Of a stretch of DNA of 64,000 nt, positions 11,259 through 23,144 are shown piece after piece; the first letter of the stretch is position 1, and each line of letters opens with the position of its first letter. Made by a program: the position numbers and the translations under genes. The DNA comes from Drosophila pseudoobscura. Taxonomy: Eukaryota; Arthropoda; Insecta; Diptera; Drosophilidae. Below the pieces are notes generated by a model that saw only the letters and a list, made by a program, of their open reading frames with translations, ran no database searches and was not told the DNA's origin. The stretch lies in the NCBI RefSeq assembly GCF_009870125.1, contig NC_046683.1, positions 47,879,869 to 47,943,868 of the forward strand, in the 5' to 3' direction.

Positions 11259-14200
11259 AATTTTCTCTCTCTTTTTGTCGTTTTGTTGTTTTTTTGGTGG
11301 AATTAAAATGTAATTTTTAATTAAACTCACTTAAAATTGATTGTTCATTGAAAAGCCTGTAGAAGCATGAAATTGTTCAATTTCCTGTTTGACAAAGAGA
11401 GAGAAAGAGACGACATTAGACCCTCGAAAGGGGGAAAGGGGGACACCCACCCGTAATTGAGTTACTTTCCCCCCCCTCCCCCTCGACAGAACATTTGCAT
11501 ATAAGAAATGCGTTTGTCAGTCGGCAACAAACCGTCGATACATCAAGAACACAACCCTGAACCCTGAATGCAGTCGATCTATTTGTCAGCTCGTTAGACG
11601 ACTAGCCCTAGCCATTCGATGGGATCTAACCATTCTACTGTCCGCCTGTCTATTCCCAGGCATTGAAGCATGGAACAGGTCTGGAGACCGAACACACCGA
11701 TACACCGATACACCGATACACATGACAGATCGTTCAACGCGGGGGCACCAGAGTCCTCGAGTCTTCGACTGTCAGCCAGGGATTTCGATGTGCTCTTTCT
11801 CATAAATTACAATTTATTATGACATCATCTATTTTTTTGCTCTAGCTGGGATTACCTTCAGTTTCTTCGTTGCATTGAATTGTCAGCGCCTGCTTAGGGT
11901 AGTCATAATTTAGTGTCCACCCCTCGTTGGGGCTTGCGGCTGTCAGCACTTCCGAGGTAGCTGCTAGTTTATTTAGATACAAATGCACACATGTCTCCTG
12001 CATATATAAGACCTGGGCAAGCCCTGTGCAAGGCCCTGATTGCAGGGCCCTATGATTTACCATGTTATTGAGCTGTCATTTGGCTGGGTTTGTCCCCAGC
12101 TTCCACGAACCCATTGGCAGGCCATACCATCATGATCTGGGCTTTAAGAACCCCAAACGACGCCAGAGCTCCGGCCAACAACTTTATTACACTCGAAAAA
12201 GCATTTAAAAGTAATTTACAACAGACATTAGGGAACGAAAGCCAGATACAAGATACATACACTAAGTACTGAAAGTGCGCGGCAATTAACGAAATTTTCA
12301 ACAAGATAATCGCCGAATCTTAGGACTTAATGTTGACGATTAAGTTGTGATGATAAAAAAAAAACAGAGAAAAAAGCAGACCTACAGCCAGGATGGCAGG
12401 ACCTCGTAAAATAGATTTTTATGGCACTCGGTTTTGGTTTTCTTTTCGAAACACAAAAAAAAACTAAAGATTTGTGGTCATTGATTGTGCGTTGCACACA
12501 CACAGAGATTTTAATTTTCTAATGAAAGATAAATGCTCTCCCGAGATACTTTCTGGTTTGGGTTCTTTGGGTTCTTCGGGTTTTCCAAGGAAACCCAACG
12601 GCCTGGCCACCTTTTGATTCTGTGACTTCTCTCCTCTCCCCTCCCCCTCCTCTCCTCCATTCCATTCTTGTCTTTTTGTTCTCCATGTGCTTTGTCATTG
12701 ATCAAAATAAGTTGTAATTTATTTGTGGGGACATTTTGTTTTTTTTGTTTTTTCCCCGAAATTCTCTTGTGATTGAACAAATTTGTTTTTGAAAAAGAGT
12801 TGTTTATTATTATTTAATTAAGGCCGCCAGGCGGAATTTTAATGGAATCTACCATTCGGCCAGCCCTCGCTAAAAGAAATATTAGCTTAAAGATACGTTT
12901 CAGATACAGATACACAGATACAGAGATACAGAGCCGCCAGGCCATAATCACAGTCACTCAAAAGGCACCGTTTGTATCCTGTTTAGACGCTGGCCCAGAG
13001 GCCACAATTAAAGAAGCGAAATTGTGTGCGAAAAAGGCCAAGGAAAACGCTTTTCAGATGCGTATTAAATGATAAGACACAACCCCTTCCCCTCCCCAGA
13101 CCGCAGACAAAGTTGCAACTAGAGAGCGAAATAATTGCAAGTTGCTGGCAATTTCTGCAACGATTTAAAGCACAGAGCAGGGCTCCAGCACCGGCCCCAG
13201 CACCGGCCCCAGCACCGGCCCCCAAATTAATACCACGTGCAAATTTTTTAGCGCTAGCACCCGTAATTATTTTCCAACTCCCTCTCCGCCCCCCTCCCCC
13301 CACCGCCTGTCCTTCTCTCTGGCTACGCATTTCCGAATCACTAGATTGGGGCTGGACTCAGCTTGGGACTCACGATTCCTTCATCCGTATGTGTGGCGCT
13401 GGCCAAGATGTGCCACACTTTGAAACCGAAACCGAGAGACCAGCACTTGGGCCTCGGAACGTTGCCTGCGTGAGAAACACACCTGCCTGGGTCCTCGGAC
13501 ACAGCCTTTACTTTGTCTGTGACTCTGCCACTGCCACTGACTCTTCCTCTGCCTCTGGCCCTGCCTCTGCCACTGCCCCCGCCGCTGCCCCTGCCTCTGG
13601 CCCTACCTCTGCCTCTGGCCCTGCCTCTGCGCTCTGCCTCTACCTCTATCACTGCCTCTGCGCTCTGCCTCTGCCCCCGCCCCTGCCTCGCTGTATCTGT
13701 ATCTGAGGCCGGGGGCACTGTGTGTTTACACACGCATCGCTGCCGCCGAGACAGAGTCCGGTTTTGGCCACGCCAAAAGGGTTCTGTGCCATTCCAAGGG
13801 GGGCTTTAAATTGAGACCAAAGAAGGCTGCTCAAACCACAAGTTTTAGACTATTTCCATATCGAATGTGACTCAGAGACACAGATTTTCCAAAAAACGAT
13901 TGGGAAAACTTTGCTGGGGGGCACGACCTGGGGTCGATTTTAGGCGCCATTCGGAGAGCGAGAGAGAGGTCTTGCTTTCAATTAATAAATGACGTTAACA
14001 TGCTGTCAAAATAATGGTTGATGATGCCTCACACACACACAGAGACACACACAGAGACAGAGTTCATAAATTATAATTTTCGTGGGCCATAAATAGCCGG
14101 CAGTCTGGACAGCGATACGGACTACCGATTATAATCAATCTTGGAGATAGATTTGCCCAACAGACACAACGGCCACGCACAAAGCTCGGCCTGCACTCTC

Positions 14201-16432
14201 TCTCTCTGTCTGTCTGGCGATCACGCCATGGCTGGCCTCCTCCTTGGGCTCTGGGCTGTGGTCTCTGGTCTCTGGTAGCCAGTAACATGTGTCCAGTGTC
14301 CAGTGTCCAGGTCGAGGCTTAGTGATCGATGCACTGACAAAACACACAGCGAACTGTGGCCGTGCTTTGGGCCGTCTTTGGTCTGCTTTTCTCGCAGTGC
14401 CTCCTCTCTCTCTCGGCTGGCATGCAAACATGTGTCTCCGCGCTGGAGACACACGCATTTATCAGTGGCATTTATCACGCATGTGGCACAGGCACAGCCA
14501 CAGCCACTGCCACCGCCAGTGCCTCCTGGACTCTGGATAGTGGCTTCAAGATAAGTCAAATGCGATATGCGTATCTCATAGATTTGCCAGAAGACGTCGG
14601 GGAGTTTTTTTTTTTTTCTTCCTATTTTTCTGTTGGCTATTTTTGGCCTGCAGTCTGCAGCAATGCAGCAATGTTGCATAAACAATTTGTGGCTTTTCCT
14701 GTTGTGGCACACGCTTTCCCGATCCCCCCCCCCACCCCTCTCCCCCTCGCTCTCTTTCGGTTCCTGTCCAAACAAATCTCGATTGATAATTCTGCATAAA
14801 TTATGCGAGCGAAATGAAATGAGCAACGGATGCGGGCATTCCTTGCCACATCTTTATGTGACAGGATCTGAAAGGAAACAAAACGTCAGGCCAAAGGGGG
14901 GGGCGGGGGCGGGTAGGAGCAGCTATTGATTTGCATTTTCCGGTGGGGCAGCAGCAGCAGCAGCAGGGAGGAGGGGGGTTGTTCTCCAGGTATTTAACAG
15001 ATATTTAAGGAGGAGCTCCATGCCACCACCCAATCTTGGAAGCACAATCTTTCATCCATGAGGTTGGTTTATTCCCAGGTTTATTCCAAGTGCACTTTCG
15101 AAGATATTTACTGGGTCTCGAGGCGTTCCCATACGGCAAATGCATTAGCGGCCACAACACGCACACAATAAGCCCCTCACACAGATACACAAAGAAATCA
15201 CAAGTCAGCACAAAGCCCAGACTTAGAGAGAGGGATGAGGGGGGTGAGCAGTGGGGGGGGGGGGGGGGGAGCAGTGGGCCAGAGATGTGTTGAGGTATTT
15301 ACTTACTGTGCCATTGCCATTCGATTTAAAGTTAACCTTTCGAAGGGGCAGGGCCAGAGAACGGTGGCCATTGTGCCCCTCACCCCCCGCCCTCCTCTCC
15401 CTCTCCACCCTCTTTGGGTCTTTAGTCTTCTGGTCCATTGTGCGCCTCACTTCCGCTGCTGCTATTCTTCTTCCCAGCCACAGTCGTCGTCGTCGTCGTC
15501 ATCATCGTTCTCATTGCATTTAACGCTCATTTCTTGATTCATTATTTATTGTGATTTCTCTAAAAACGGAGTAGCAGCCCTGCGCAGAGGAGGAAAAAAA
15601 GTTTGAACCGAGATGTATAAAGAAATCCTGAACAATGGGACCTTTCTTGCACAATGAGAGTCTTTCCGGTTCTGTTTCTGGTTGAAAGTATTCCTTGCCC
15701 ATTTCGGAATATGATTAATTGCCAAAGTCAATTGATATTTTATTGCTATGAACCTAGGCTGAACCTCTGTGTGGCTGCGTGGCTATTGCGGAAGTTGCAT
15801 TTCGCACCGGAACTGCCCCGATGATGGGCTTTGGGCATTGGCTCCCTGGATCTCGTTAAATGCTGACAAATGGGCTGTGCCTGTCGCTTATGAGGCGGAC
15901 AAACATCAATTGAAAAGGGCCAGCTGGTAGAAACAGAAGACCGGAGAACGGAGACCAGAGAAGAGGTACAAAACGGGGCACAGATTTAACAACACATGAA
16001 ACGAGTAGCCGACGCGTCGCGACGGGCAAACAACAAAATACTTACAAGACTCGAAATCTTTAACCCGTTGCAACTAACAAGTTTCTTGTTAAGACAACGC
16101 CAGGGCCAATAAACCAACAGCACAGAAAACGGCCAACAGGCGGCCAAGATTGAATGCTATATGGATGGATGGATGGTTGGTTGGATGGTTGGATGGTTGG
16201 CCCAGCTCTGGCCTGGCCTGGCCTGGCCTGGCTGTTCCCATAAGTCACTGCTCTCTCCCCCCCCGCCCCCTCTGGCCATTCCTCTGATATTTTGTTTGGC
16301 CAAAGTGCGTTTCGTTTGCCTTGCCCTCCGCCCCTCCCCAGGTGGTACCCTACAGCCCTGAGAGAAGGGCATACGCATTTAGAAGCTCCAGACAGGGCTG
16401 CTCTACAGATATGGAGGACTTTGAAGGCCCCA
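11259..16432. other. Noncoding, simple-repeat rich
   Basis: No gene is recognised. Notable tracts are an ACCGATACAC array (11695-11725), CCAGCACCGGCC x3 (13187-13222), a CCTCTGCCACTG array (13525-13700), ACACAGAGACAC (14030-14060), CAG repeats (14950-14965), a run of 17 G (15253-15269), GTCGTC/ATC (15485-15505), GGATGGTT (16160-16200) and GGCCT (16209-16230). The long frames opposite these arrays are low-complexity and not genes. Confidence 0.5.
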
Positions 16433-16930
16433 TCGAGGAAGGTCTGAGGTCGAGGAAGGTCTGAAGACCCCGAGGAAGGTCTGAAGGACCTCGTGGAAGG
16501 CCTGAAGGACCCCGTGGAAGCCCTGAAGACCCCGAGGAAGGCCTGAAGACCCCGAGGAAGGCCTGAAAGCCACGAGGAAGACCTGAAGACCCCGAGGAAG
16601 ACCTGAAGACCCCGAGGAAGCCCTGAAGACCCCTAGGAAAGCCTGAAGAACCCGAGGAAGGCCTGAAGACCCCGAGGAAGGTCTGAAGGCCCCGAGGAAG
16701 ATCTGAAGAACCCGAGGAAGACCTGATGGACCCGAGGAAGCCCTGAAGACCCCGAGGAAGTCCTGAAGACCCCGAGGAAGGCCTGGAAGGCCTGAAGGAC
16801 CCGAGAAAGGCCTGAAGACCCCGAGGAAGGCCTGGAAGACCACGAGGAAGGCCTGAAGACCCCGAGGAAGGCCTGAAGACCCCGAGGAAGTCCTGAAGAC
16901 CCCGAGGAAGCCCTGAAGACCCCGAGGAAC
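16433..16930. repeat. 20-bp minisatellite, about 24 units
   Basis: The consensus unit GAAGACCCCGAGGAAGGCCT is repeated with few changes (GACC/GAAC, GGCC/GTCC/ACCT variants) and rare length variants near 16780-16810. Because 20 is not a multiple of 3, the minus strand cycles through all three frames. The unit has no stop in any of them, so three long overlapping frames appear, each encoding a 20-residue repeat (SSGSSGLPRGLQAFLGVFRP type). This explains the long ORFs without a gene. Confidence 0.9.
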
Positions 16931-18400
16931 CATAAAGAAGGCCTCCTCCGATCGGAAATTTCAATATATAGATATCCTGTAGGGAATCTCCATATGTTTC
17001 TGTAGGCCATGCCACTCGTTCCCCATTTTGGTTGGACCGGGTACCCCTGCCTCCATCAGTCCTGCCCGTTTCCAGGGTATTTCCAACTTCCTCGCACAAA
17101 TATTATGTTTTATTTTAACGAAAAAACTCTATTTGCATTCATGCTTTGGTGCTCTTGGGACAACGGTAGTCGGAGCCGAGACCCTGCACCCGGCCCTGTT
17201 TTACCTAATTACACATGGAGCCCCCCGCAACCCCGTGCCCCTCCGCCCTTTTGGGCTCTCTAATTGTTTAAGTGCTTTTAGCATTTGACCAAACAATTTT
17301 CATATGCAATGAAGTCCAAACAACCCCCCCTTCCACCCCCCCTCCCCCCATCTCACCGCCTTTCCATGCCTCGCCTTTATTTTAAGTTCCTCTCAAAATT
17401 TTTTGGAGAGTTGTCGAAGTTTTGAACTTTTTTTTATTGCTGGAAAATTCTCACACATTGTCGCAAATCGAGTGGTGGGGGGGAAGGGGCAGGGGGAGGG
17501 GAGATTGAGGTTTTTCCAATGTGTAACGTGAGAGTGGGGCAAAACACAGAGAAAAAAAGAGCTTGTGGCACCTGTCTGTGGCACACATAAAACCAAAAAA
17601 CAAAAAAAAAACTTCCGTTAGCTGCATGTGCAACAATTGCTGGTTTTGGTCTGGTTTGGGAATATTTTTTTTTTTGTTTGAATTGAGATTTTCCTTCGAG
17701 AATATCTTGTTATTCGGTCATAAATAATTTCCATTTATTTGTTTGGGCAACAAATCAAGTCTGTAAAATGCATTTTGGCCATCCACAAAGCTGCCTCAAA
17801 TTTCGGGTAATAAATAAATTTAACCAGATTTACTGGTCGACCAAAAAGATGCAAAGTCCAAAAAGATATCCATCTCTCGAGAAATGTGCAAGATATTCTC
17901 TCCCGGAGAGACCGCATGCCCAGGAAATGTTCTGCGGCCTTCCCCCCACCCCCTTCCCCCTCTCCGCCCATAAGTTATGGCCATTTAGAGTTGATTTTCT
18001 TGTTGTCACATTTGTAATAGTTTTTTATTTTGGTTGGGTCTAGGGGGAGGGGGGAGGGAAATGTATCGAATGACAGCATATTATTCAGAATTACATGTGG
18101 TACGGTTCGGGATGATCCTTAACACTTTCTTGTAGTGCATCTTAGAGATACACAAATATCAGTTTCAAGTGCCTCAGCATCGTATCTGGTCTGTGGCAAC
18201 CACTTGAACGAGGGACCCTCTGTATGGCATCTCTTAATTATGCCACAGCACTTGACACTGACTTTGCTGGGGCACTGCGATTGGCACTGAAACAGTTGGC
18301 CAAAACGGTCAAAATGGGAGCAGCAGCAGCGGCAGCGGCCGCACAGGCCGGCGAGTGTGTTGCAATTGCCAGCGGCAGAGGCAGCGGCAGAGCCAGAGCG
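16931..18400. other. Noncoding region upstream of trn
   Basis: No coding region. There are C-rich stretches (17325-17350), a G-rich tract (17476-17500) and T runs. This is the proximal upstream DNA of trn and is the likeliest place for its nearest enhancers; no specific sites can be assigned by eye. Confidence 0.5.
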
Positions 18401-18409
18401 AAAGATAAA

Positions 18410-19094
18410 TAGAGTGAGAGAGCGAGCGGAAGCATAGCCAGATAAATGAGTGAAAAACATTGAGTGAAAATACGCTCGCTCTCTCTCTCTCGTCTCGTCT
18501 CTGCTACCTGCTTCGGCTTCACTGTTTCTCCCGTCGTCGTCGCTTGCAGCTGCTACCCACCACCACCACCGCCGCCGCCACGGTCGACGCCGAGCCGAAC
18601 CGAACTGAGCCGAACCGAGCCGATCCGAGGTGTCGTTTGCGCGACGACGGCTAACCAAAATCAAAGTTGTTCGTTGCCTCGTCGTGAGCGGTTGTGTTGC
18701 CAGTTCCAGCGGTTCCAGCCAGTCCCAAAGCCGACTTGTGTCCCCAAGCCAGATGCCAAAAAACACGTAAACCCCGAGATCCGGTACAAACAACAACTTG
18801 AAGCGTGCAGCCAAAGCGAACCACTGGATTATCGCGCGCACATTTCTCTCATTTCAAAATTATTTTTTTTGCCAAAAACACACATCGAATAGGTTTCTGT
18901 TCAAAAAATTGGCTAAAAGTGACACACGAATTGGTTACAAAACTACACCAAAAAAAAACAAAGTGAAACAGTGAACAAATTTCCACAAACAACAAAAAAA
19001 AAAACACCACACAAATTTGAAAACCACACCACACAAAAAAAAACAAACGCCAGCGAAATTGTTTAGTGAACAAATTCCAAAAAGGAACAAAAAG
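18410..19094 (+). promoter_or_regulatory. trn promoter region and 5' UTR exon 1
   Basis: GAGA-type elements flank the likely start: GAGTGAGAGAGCGAGCG near 18412 and a CT tract at 18477-18491, typical of GAGA-factor-bound, paused Drosophila promoters. A weak initiator-like TTCACTG lies at about 18516, but I cannot fix the transcription start. The exon ends at AAAG|GTAAGA (donor GT at 19095). It becomes A-rich with many ACAAAAAAAA runs, as often seen in long Drosophila 5' UTRs. A five-codon upstream ORF (18753-18770, MPKNT) lies in it if transcription starts upstream. Confidence 0.55.
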
Positions 19095-19868
19095 GTAAGA
19101 ATTTGTGATATGAAAAATTTAGAAAAATTCAAACAAAAATTTTCTTCGAATTCTAAAAGAAAAGAAGGAAATTTTGAAATAGAAAAAGAGAAAATAAACT
19201 CTGAGAAAAACATTTGAAATTGGTTGAAATATTAAAAAACGTGAACAGCTTAGAAGTCCTAGGAAAACATTGAAAATTCTTTGAAATATAAATTAAACTC
19301 TTGGAAAAACATTTGAAATTTGTTCAAATTAATTCATGAAAAAATATATTAAAAAGGTTTGAAAGCCTTAGGAAAACATTGGAAAAATATATAAATTTGC
19401 AAAATTAATGTTTAAAGTTATTACTACCAAAAATTAAACTAAACTCTTTCCAAATTAAACTCAAATTGAAACAAAAATGTTCTTGGAAAACAGAATAAAT
19501 TTTAGAATACAAAAAAAAGAAATCAAACTGTTGGAAAAACATTTGAAATTTTTTGAAATTCATTCTTGATAAATATTTTATAAAACGTGAAGTTAGAATT
19601 CCTAGGAAAACATTGAAAATTCTTTGAGAAACTCTTGGAACAAAATATATAAATTTGGAAAATTAATGTAAAAAGCTGGAAAATTTGTAAGACATTGAAG
19701 AAAACTGCAGAAATATTAAAACAAAAGCCCAACCCTTGCTAAAAGAATTTTATTTCCATAAAAGAAACCAAAAAAAAGTGCTTTAAAAAAAAACCTCAAC
19801 AAAAAAATTGTTAAAAAAAAAGAAATGCAAACAAAAACTAATTTTTGGAACTTCTTTTGTATCCACAG
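19095..19868 (+). other. trn 5' UTR intron
   Basis: Donor GTAAGA at 19095 and acceptor TTTTGTATCCACAG ending at 19868 give a 774-bp intron just upstream of the CDS exon. Exon 2 resumes 132 nt before the start codon and contains a three-codon upstream ORF (19875-19886). The intron interior is a degenerate AT-rich tandem array, described separately. Confidence 0.75.
19200..19640. repeat. Degenerate tandem array inside the trn intron
   Basis: GAAAAACATTTGAAATT recurs at about 19204, 19304 and 19534. CCTAGGAAAACATTGAAAAT recurs at about 19258, 19371 (variant) and 19601. Spacings are about 100-113 and 230 bp. The build matches the AT-rich islands elsewhere in the window, but the unit differs. Confidence 0.65.
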
Positions 19869-20000
19869 ATTACTATGGAAAACTGAAAAATCGCCGCCAA
19901 GAGATTGAACGAATCGAGACACGAAAAGGAAGGAAGGAAGGAAAAAGAAAACGACTAATCGAAGCAAAGCGAAAGGAAACAAAAAAAGAAAAAGGCCAAC

Positions 20001-22274
20001 ATGCAGATGATCACGATCATTAGCATCTGGTGCATTCTGGCCAGCATCTTCAGTCCGAGCGAGGCCTTGGCCAATTGCCCGCCGGGCTGCCAGTGCGACG
20101 ACAACACTCTGGTGGTGCAGTGCGGCGAGGGGCAGCTGGACGTGCTGCCCATCGCGCTGAATCCCTCCATCCAGCGGCTGGTGATCAAGAGCAACAAGAT
20201 CAAGACGATCGACTCGTCGATCCAGTTCTACGCGGAGCTGACGTTCCTCGATCTCTCGTCGAACCACCTGATGACGATACCGCAGCGCACGTTTGCCTAC
20301 CAGAAGAAGCTGCAGGAGGTGCACCTCAACCACAACAAGATCGGCCAGATCAGCAACAAGACCTTCATCGGCCTGTCGGCGGTGACCGTGCTCAATCTGC
20401 GCGGCAATCAGATCTCGGAGCTGCACCAGGGCACCTTCACGCCGCTGCTGAAGATCGTGGAGCTGAATCTGGGCGAGAATCGGATCGGTTTCCTCGACCC
20501 GAAGGCCTTCGATGGACTCAGCCAGCTGAGGATCCTCTATCTGGACGACAACGCCCTCACCTCGGTGCCCGATCCCGTCATCTTCCAGGCGATGCCCACA
20601 CTCGCGGAGCTCTTTCTGGGCATGAACTCGCTGCTGACCATCCAGCCGGCCGCTTTCCAGGACCTGAAGGGCCTCACCCGACTCGAGCTGAAGGGAGCCA
20701 GCCTGCGGAATGTCTCGCACGACAGCTTCCAGGGCCTCGAGGAGCTTCGCATTCTCGATCTGTCCGACAATCGCCTCGCGCGCATTCCCTCCGTGGGCCT
20801 CAGCCAGCTGGTGCGTCTGGAGCAGCTCTCCCTGGGCCAGAACGACTTCGAGGTGATCAGCGAGGGCGCCTTCGTGGGCCTCAAGCAGCTGAAGCGCCTG
20901 GACGTGAACGGAGCCCTGAAGCTGAAGCGCGTCATGACCGGAGCCTTTGCGGCCAACGGCAACCTGGAGTACCTGAATCTGTCCTCCAACAAGATGCTGG
21001 TGGAGGTGCAGGAGGGTGCCCTGAGCGGCCTGCCCCATCTGCGGCATGTGGTGATGAAGGCCAATGCGCTGACCTCGCTCGCCGAGGGCCTCTTCCCCTG
21101 GAAGGACCTGACCACGCTGGACCTCTCCGAGAACCCCATCTCCTGCGACTGCCGTGTGATGTGGCTGCGCAACCTGCTGGTGGCCAAGAACGCCAGCCAG
21201 GACGAGGTCTCGGAGCTGCTGTGCGAGTTCCCCGAGCGGCTGCGCGGCGAGTCCCTCAAGCACCTGAACCCCACGCTGATGGGCTGCACGCACACGGATC
21301 CCAGGAAGCAGGCGCTGATTGGAGCCCTGCTCGTGGGCTCGGCGGCCACCCTCACGGCCCTGGCCCTGGTCGTCTACCGCTGCCGCCACAAGATCCGCGA
21401 GTACCTCAAGGGCGGCCTCTGGGGCAGCTCGGCTCTCGGCCGCAAGGAGCGCGAGTACCAGAAGACCTTCTGCGACGAGGACTACATGGCCCGGCACCAG
21501 CACCATCCCTGCTCCCTGGGCATCCACTCGACGTTCCCCAACACCTACACGGCGCCCCACCACCCCAGCGCGCCCGGCCACCACTACGGCATGTGCACCG
21601 GCATGCCCATCAACGATCTGAACGCCGCCGGCGGCGATCCCCAGCAGAAGTTCCAGCAGCTGCAGGTGCCCACCGGCAGCCTCATGAACGAGAAGAAGCT
21701 GAACAACAACAAGGCCCTGGCCAGCCAGGCAGCCATCGACGACAGTGCCTCCTTTGTGCTGCACATGAAGTCGGCCACACTGGCGCGCGATCACCTCCAG
21801 CAGCACCCGCACCCACACCCGCAGCAGCACCCTCAGCAGCACCAGCACCAGTCGGGAGTCCAGTCCAAGCTGAATCACTACACAAAGCCGCAGTTCCTGT
21901 CGGCCACCGCGGCCGTGGGGGACTCGTGCTACTCGTACGCCGATGTGCCAATGGTCCATGCCGCCCCTCTGGGGGCAGCGCCCCAGCTGCAGCCACAGCT
22001 GCGCCTCACCCACGAGCACTTCAAGCATCGTGTGGACGGCACCGGGGAGCACTACGACAATGAGGTGAACAGCGAGATACTCGATCCGAACTACATCTAC
22101 AGCAATGCCCACTACTCGATGCCGCTGGAGCAGATGGGGCGCAGCAAGACGCCCACACCGCCGCCCATGCCGCCGGCCCTGCCGCTGCGCAACGGGCTGT
22201 GCGCCACCACGGGACGCAGGTCCTTCCAGCAGAAGTCCGCCAACAACAACACCCTGCGGCAGTTCACCCACTGA
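20001..22274 (+). CDS. trn: Tartan, leucine-rich-repeat transmembrane receptor
   Basis: This is an intact intronless CDS of 757 codons with start context GGCCAACATG. Domains: signal peptide about 1-24; Cys-rich LRR N-cap (C26, C30, C32, C41); about 13-14 leucine-rich repeats (about 55-375); LRR C-cap (C382, C384, C408, C429); one transmembrane helix (about 437-459); and a 298-residue cytoplasmic tail. The tail begins with a conserved juxtamembrane block (YRCRHKIREYLKGG through about residue 520), continues through a His/Gln/Pro-rich stretch (about 610-640) and ends in QFTH. N-glycosylation sequons are at N119, N237, N326 and N397. The layout is that of the capricious/tartan pair. Length favours tartan (D. 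melanogaster about 737 aa) over capricious (about 540 aa). In D. melanogaster Tartan acts at the plasma membrane in cell affinity: wing and tracheal boundaries, motor-axon and photoreceptor targeting, and compartment-boundary polarity with Ten-m. Codons are strongly G/C-ending, unlike the AT-rich flanks. I see no frameshift or missing cysteine. Confidence 0.9.
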   Translation: MQMITIISIWCILASIFSPSEALANCPPGCQCDDNTLVVQCGEGQLDVLPIALNPSIQRLVIKSNKIKTIDSSIQFYAELTFLDLSSNHLMTIPQRTFAYQKKLQEVHLNHNKIGQISNKTFIGLSAVTVLNLRGNQISELHQGTFTPLLKIVELNLGENRIGFLDPKAFDGLSQLRILYLDDNALTSVPDPVIFQAMPTLAELFLGMNSLLTIQPAAFQDLKGLTRLELKGASLRNVSHDSFQGLEELRILDLSDNRLARIPSVGLSQLVRLEQLSLGQNDFEVISEGAFVGLKQLKRLDVNGALKLKRVMTGAFAANGNLEYLNLSSNKMLVEVQEGALSGLPHLRHVVMKANALTSLAEGLFPWKDLTTLDLSENPISCDCRVMWLRNLLVAKNASQDEVSELLCEFPERLRGESLKHLNPTLMGCTHTDPRKQALIGALLVGSAATLTALALVVYRCRHKIREYLKGGLWGSSALGRKEREYQKTFCDEDYMARHQHHPCSLGIHSTFPNTYTAPHHPSAPGHHYGMCTGMPINDLNAAGGDPQQKFQQLQVPTGSLMNEKKLNNNKALASQAAIDDSASFVLHMKSATLARDHLQQHPHPHPQQHPQQHQHQSGVQSKLNHYTKPQFLSATAAVGDSCYSYADVPMVHAAPLGAAPQLQPQLRLTHEHFKHRVDGTGEHYDNEVNSEILDPNYIYSNAHYSMPLEQMGRSKTPTPPPMPPALPLRNGLCATTGRRSFQQKSANNNTLRQFTH

Positions 22275-22870
22275 TCCACGGTTGACTATCGACGCAGGCA
22301 GCTGAGCATCTACGCTTAGTTCGGCCGCTGTCCAACACTGTGATGCCAAAACCAACCCCCAGCCCCAGCCCCAGCCCCAGCCCCCCTTTCGAGTAGTGGC
22401 TTTAGATATAGGAGGAAAATCTTGCCCTGTAAATAACCCAAAAGTTTCGCTCGCCCGCACTTTCCCAACACTGAAAGATCTCTTCTTCTATCAGCACTTT
22501 GCCACACTACTACTAGCGTACATTTTTTTCCTAGCCGCTAAGATTAACCTAAAGATACTTAAGATATTCATAGATAAACTAAAGACAACAACAAACAAAA
22601 AAAAAACAAAAACCCAGCACTGAGAGTCATTTGTAAGTTTTTTTTTTTACCATAACATATACATATATAAATATATATTTTTTTTTGTGAAGTAAGTTTT
22701 AAATTATTTAAATTATTGTTAAAAAAAAAACAAAAAACTATCTACGAGTAGGCATTAGTTAGTGAAGAAAAACAACAACAAACAACAACAACAAATATAT
22801 CGACAAAGAACAAAATATAAAACAAAAAATAATTTCGAAAACAAAAACAAAAAACTAGAGCATTTCTTTT
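22275..22870 (+). other. trn 3' UTR (3' end uncertain)
   Basis: The sequence is AT-rich with several A and T runs and no AATAAA. The best cleavage signal is a weak AATATA at about 22814-22819 followed by a T-rich stretch near 22860. Two post-transcriptional motifs stand out: a K-box core TGTGAT (22339-22344) and a perfect Pumilio-type TGTAAATA (22428-22435). A CCAGCC repeat lies at 22359-22382. Confidence 0.5.
22428..22435 (+). promoter_or_regulatory. Pumilio-type element TGTAAATA in trn 3' UTR
   Basis: It matches the Pumilio consensus UGUANAUA exactly, about 155 nt after the trn stop codon. Function is inferred only from the motif. Confidence 0.4.
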
Positions 22871-23144
22871 ATTCAAGGGTAGAAATTTCCCAGCTACAGA
22901 TACATGGGTGAAACTTTTCTTGCCGCGTCTCGATTTTTGACTTTCAATTTAATTAAAAATAAGCTCGAGGAGGAGGAGAAGCCTGGTAAAAAAGCAAAAT
23001 TAATACACTATTATTCAATAGTAACAAGCTTGGAAAACTTTTTGCAGACCTGGGCTCAAGCAGAGCGTGGCAGCACAGGCCGCATGCACCACCTGGGGAG
23101 AAAATTGAGGTCTGAACAGGCATAATTATACCGCGTACCGCGTG

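Noticed and set aside
18119..18841. A 240-codon minus-strand frame opposite the trn 5' region
   Set aside because: It overlaps CT/GAGA and GCCGAACC repeats and encodes low-complexity sequence. No start context or domain supports it.
19716..22460. A 914-codon open frame antisense to trn, and a 677-codon frame in another plus-strand phase (20030-22063)
   Set aside because: Both overlap the trn CDS and arise from its strongly G/C-ending codons. Their Arg/Ala/Gly/Pro or Leu/Val-rich translations show no domain, whereas the trn frame has a complete receptor architecture.
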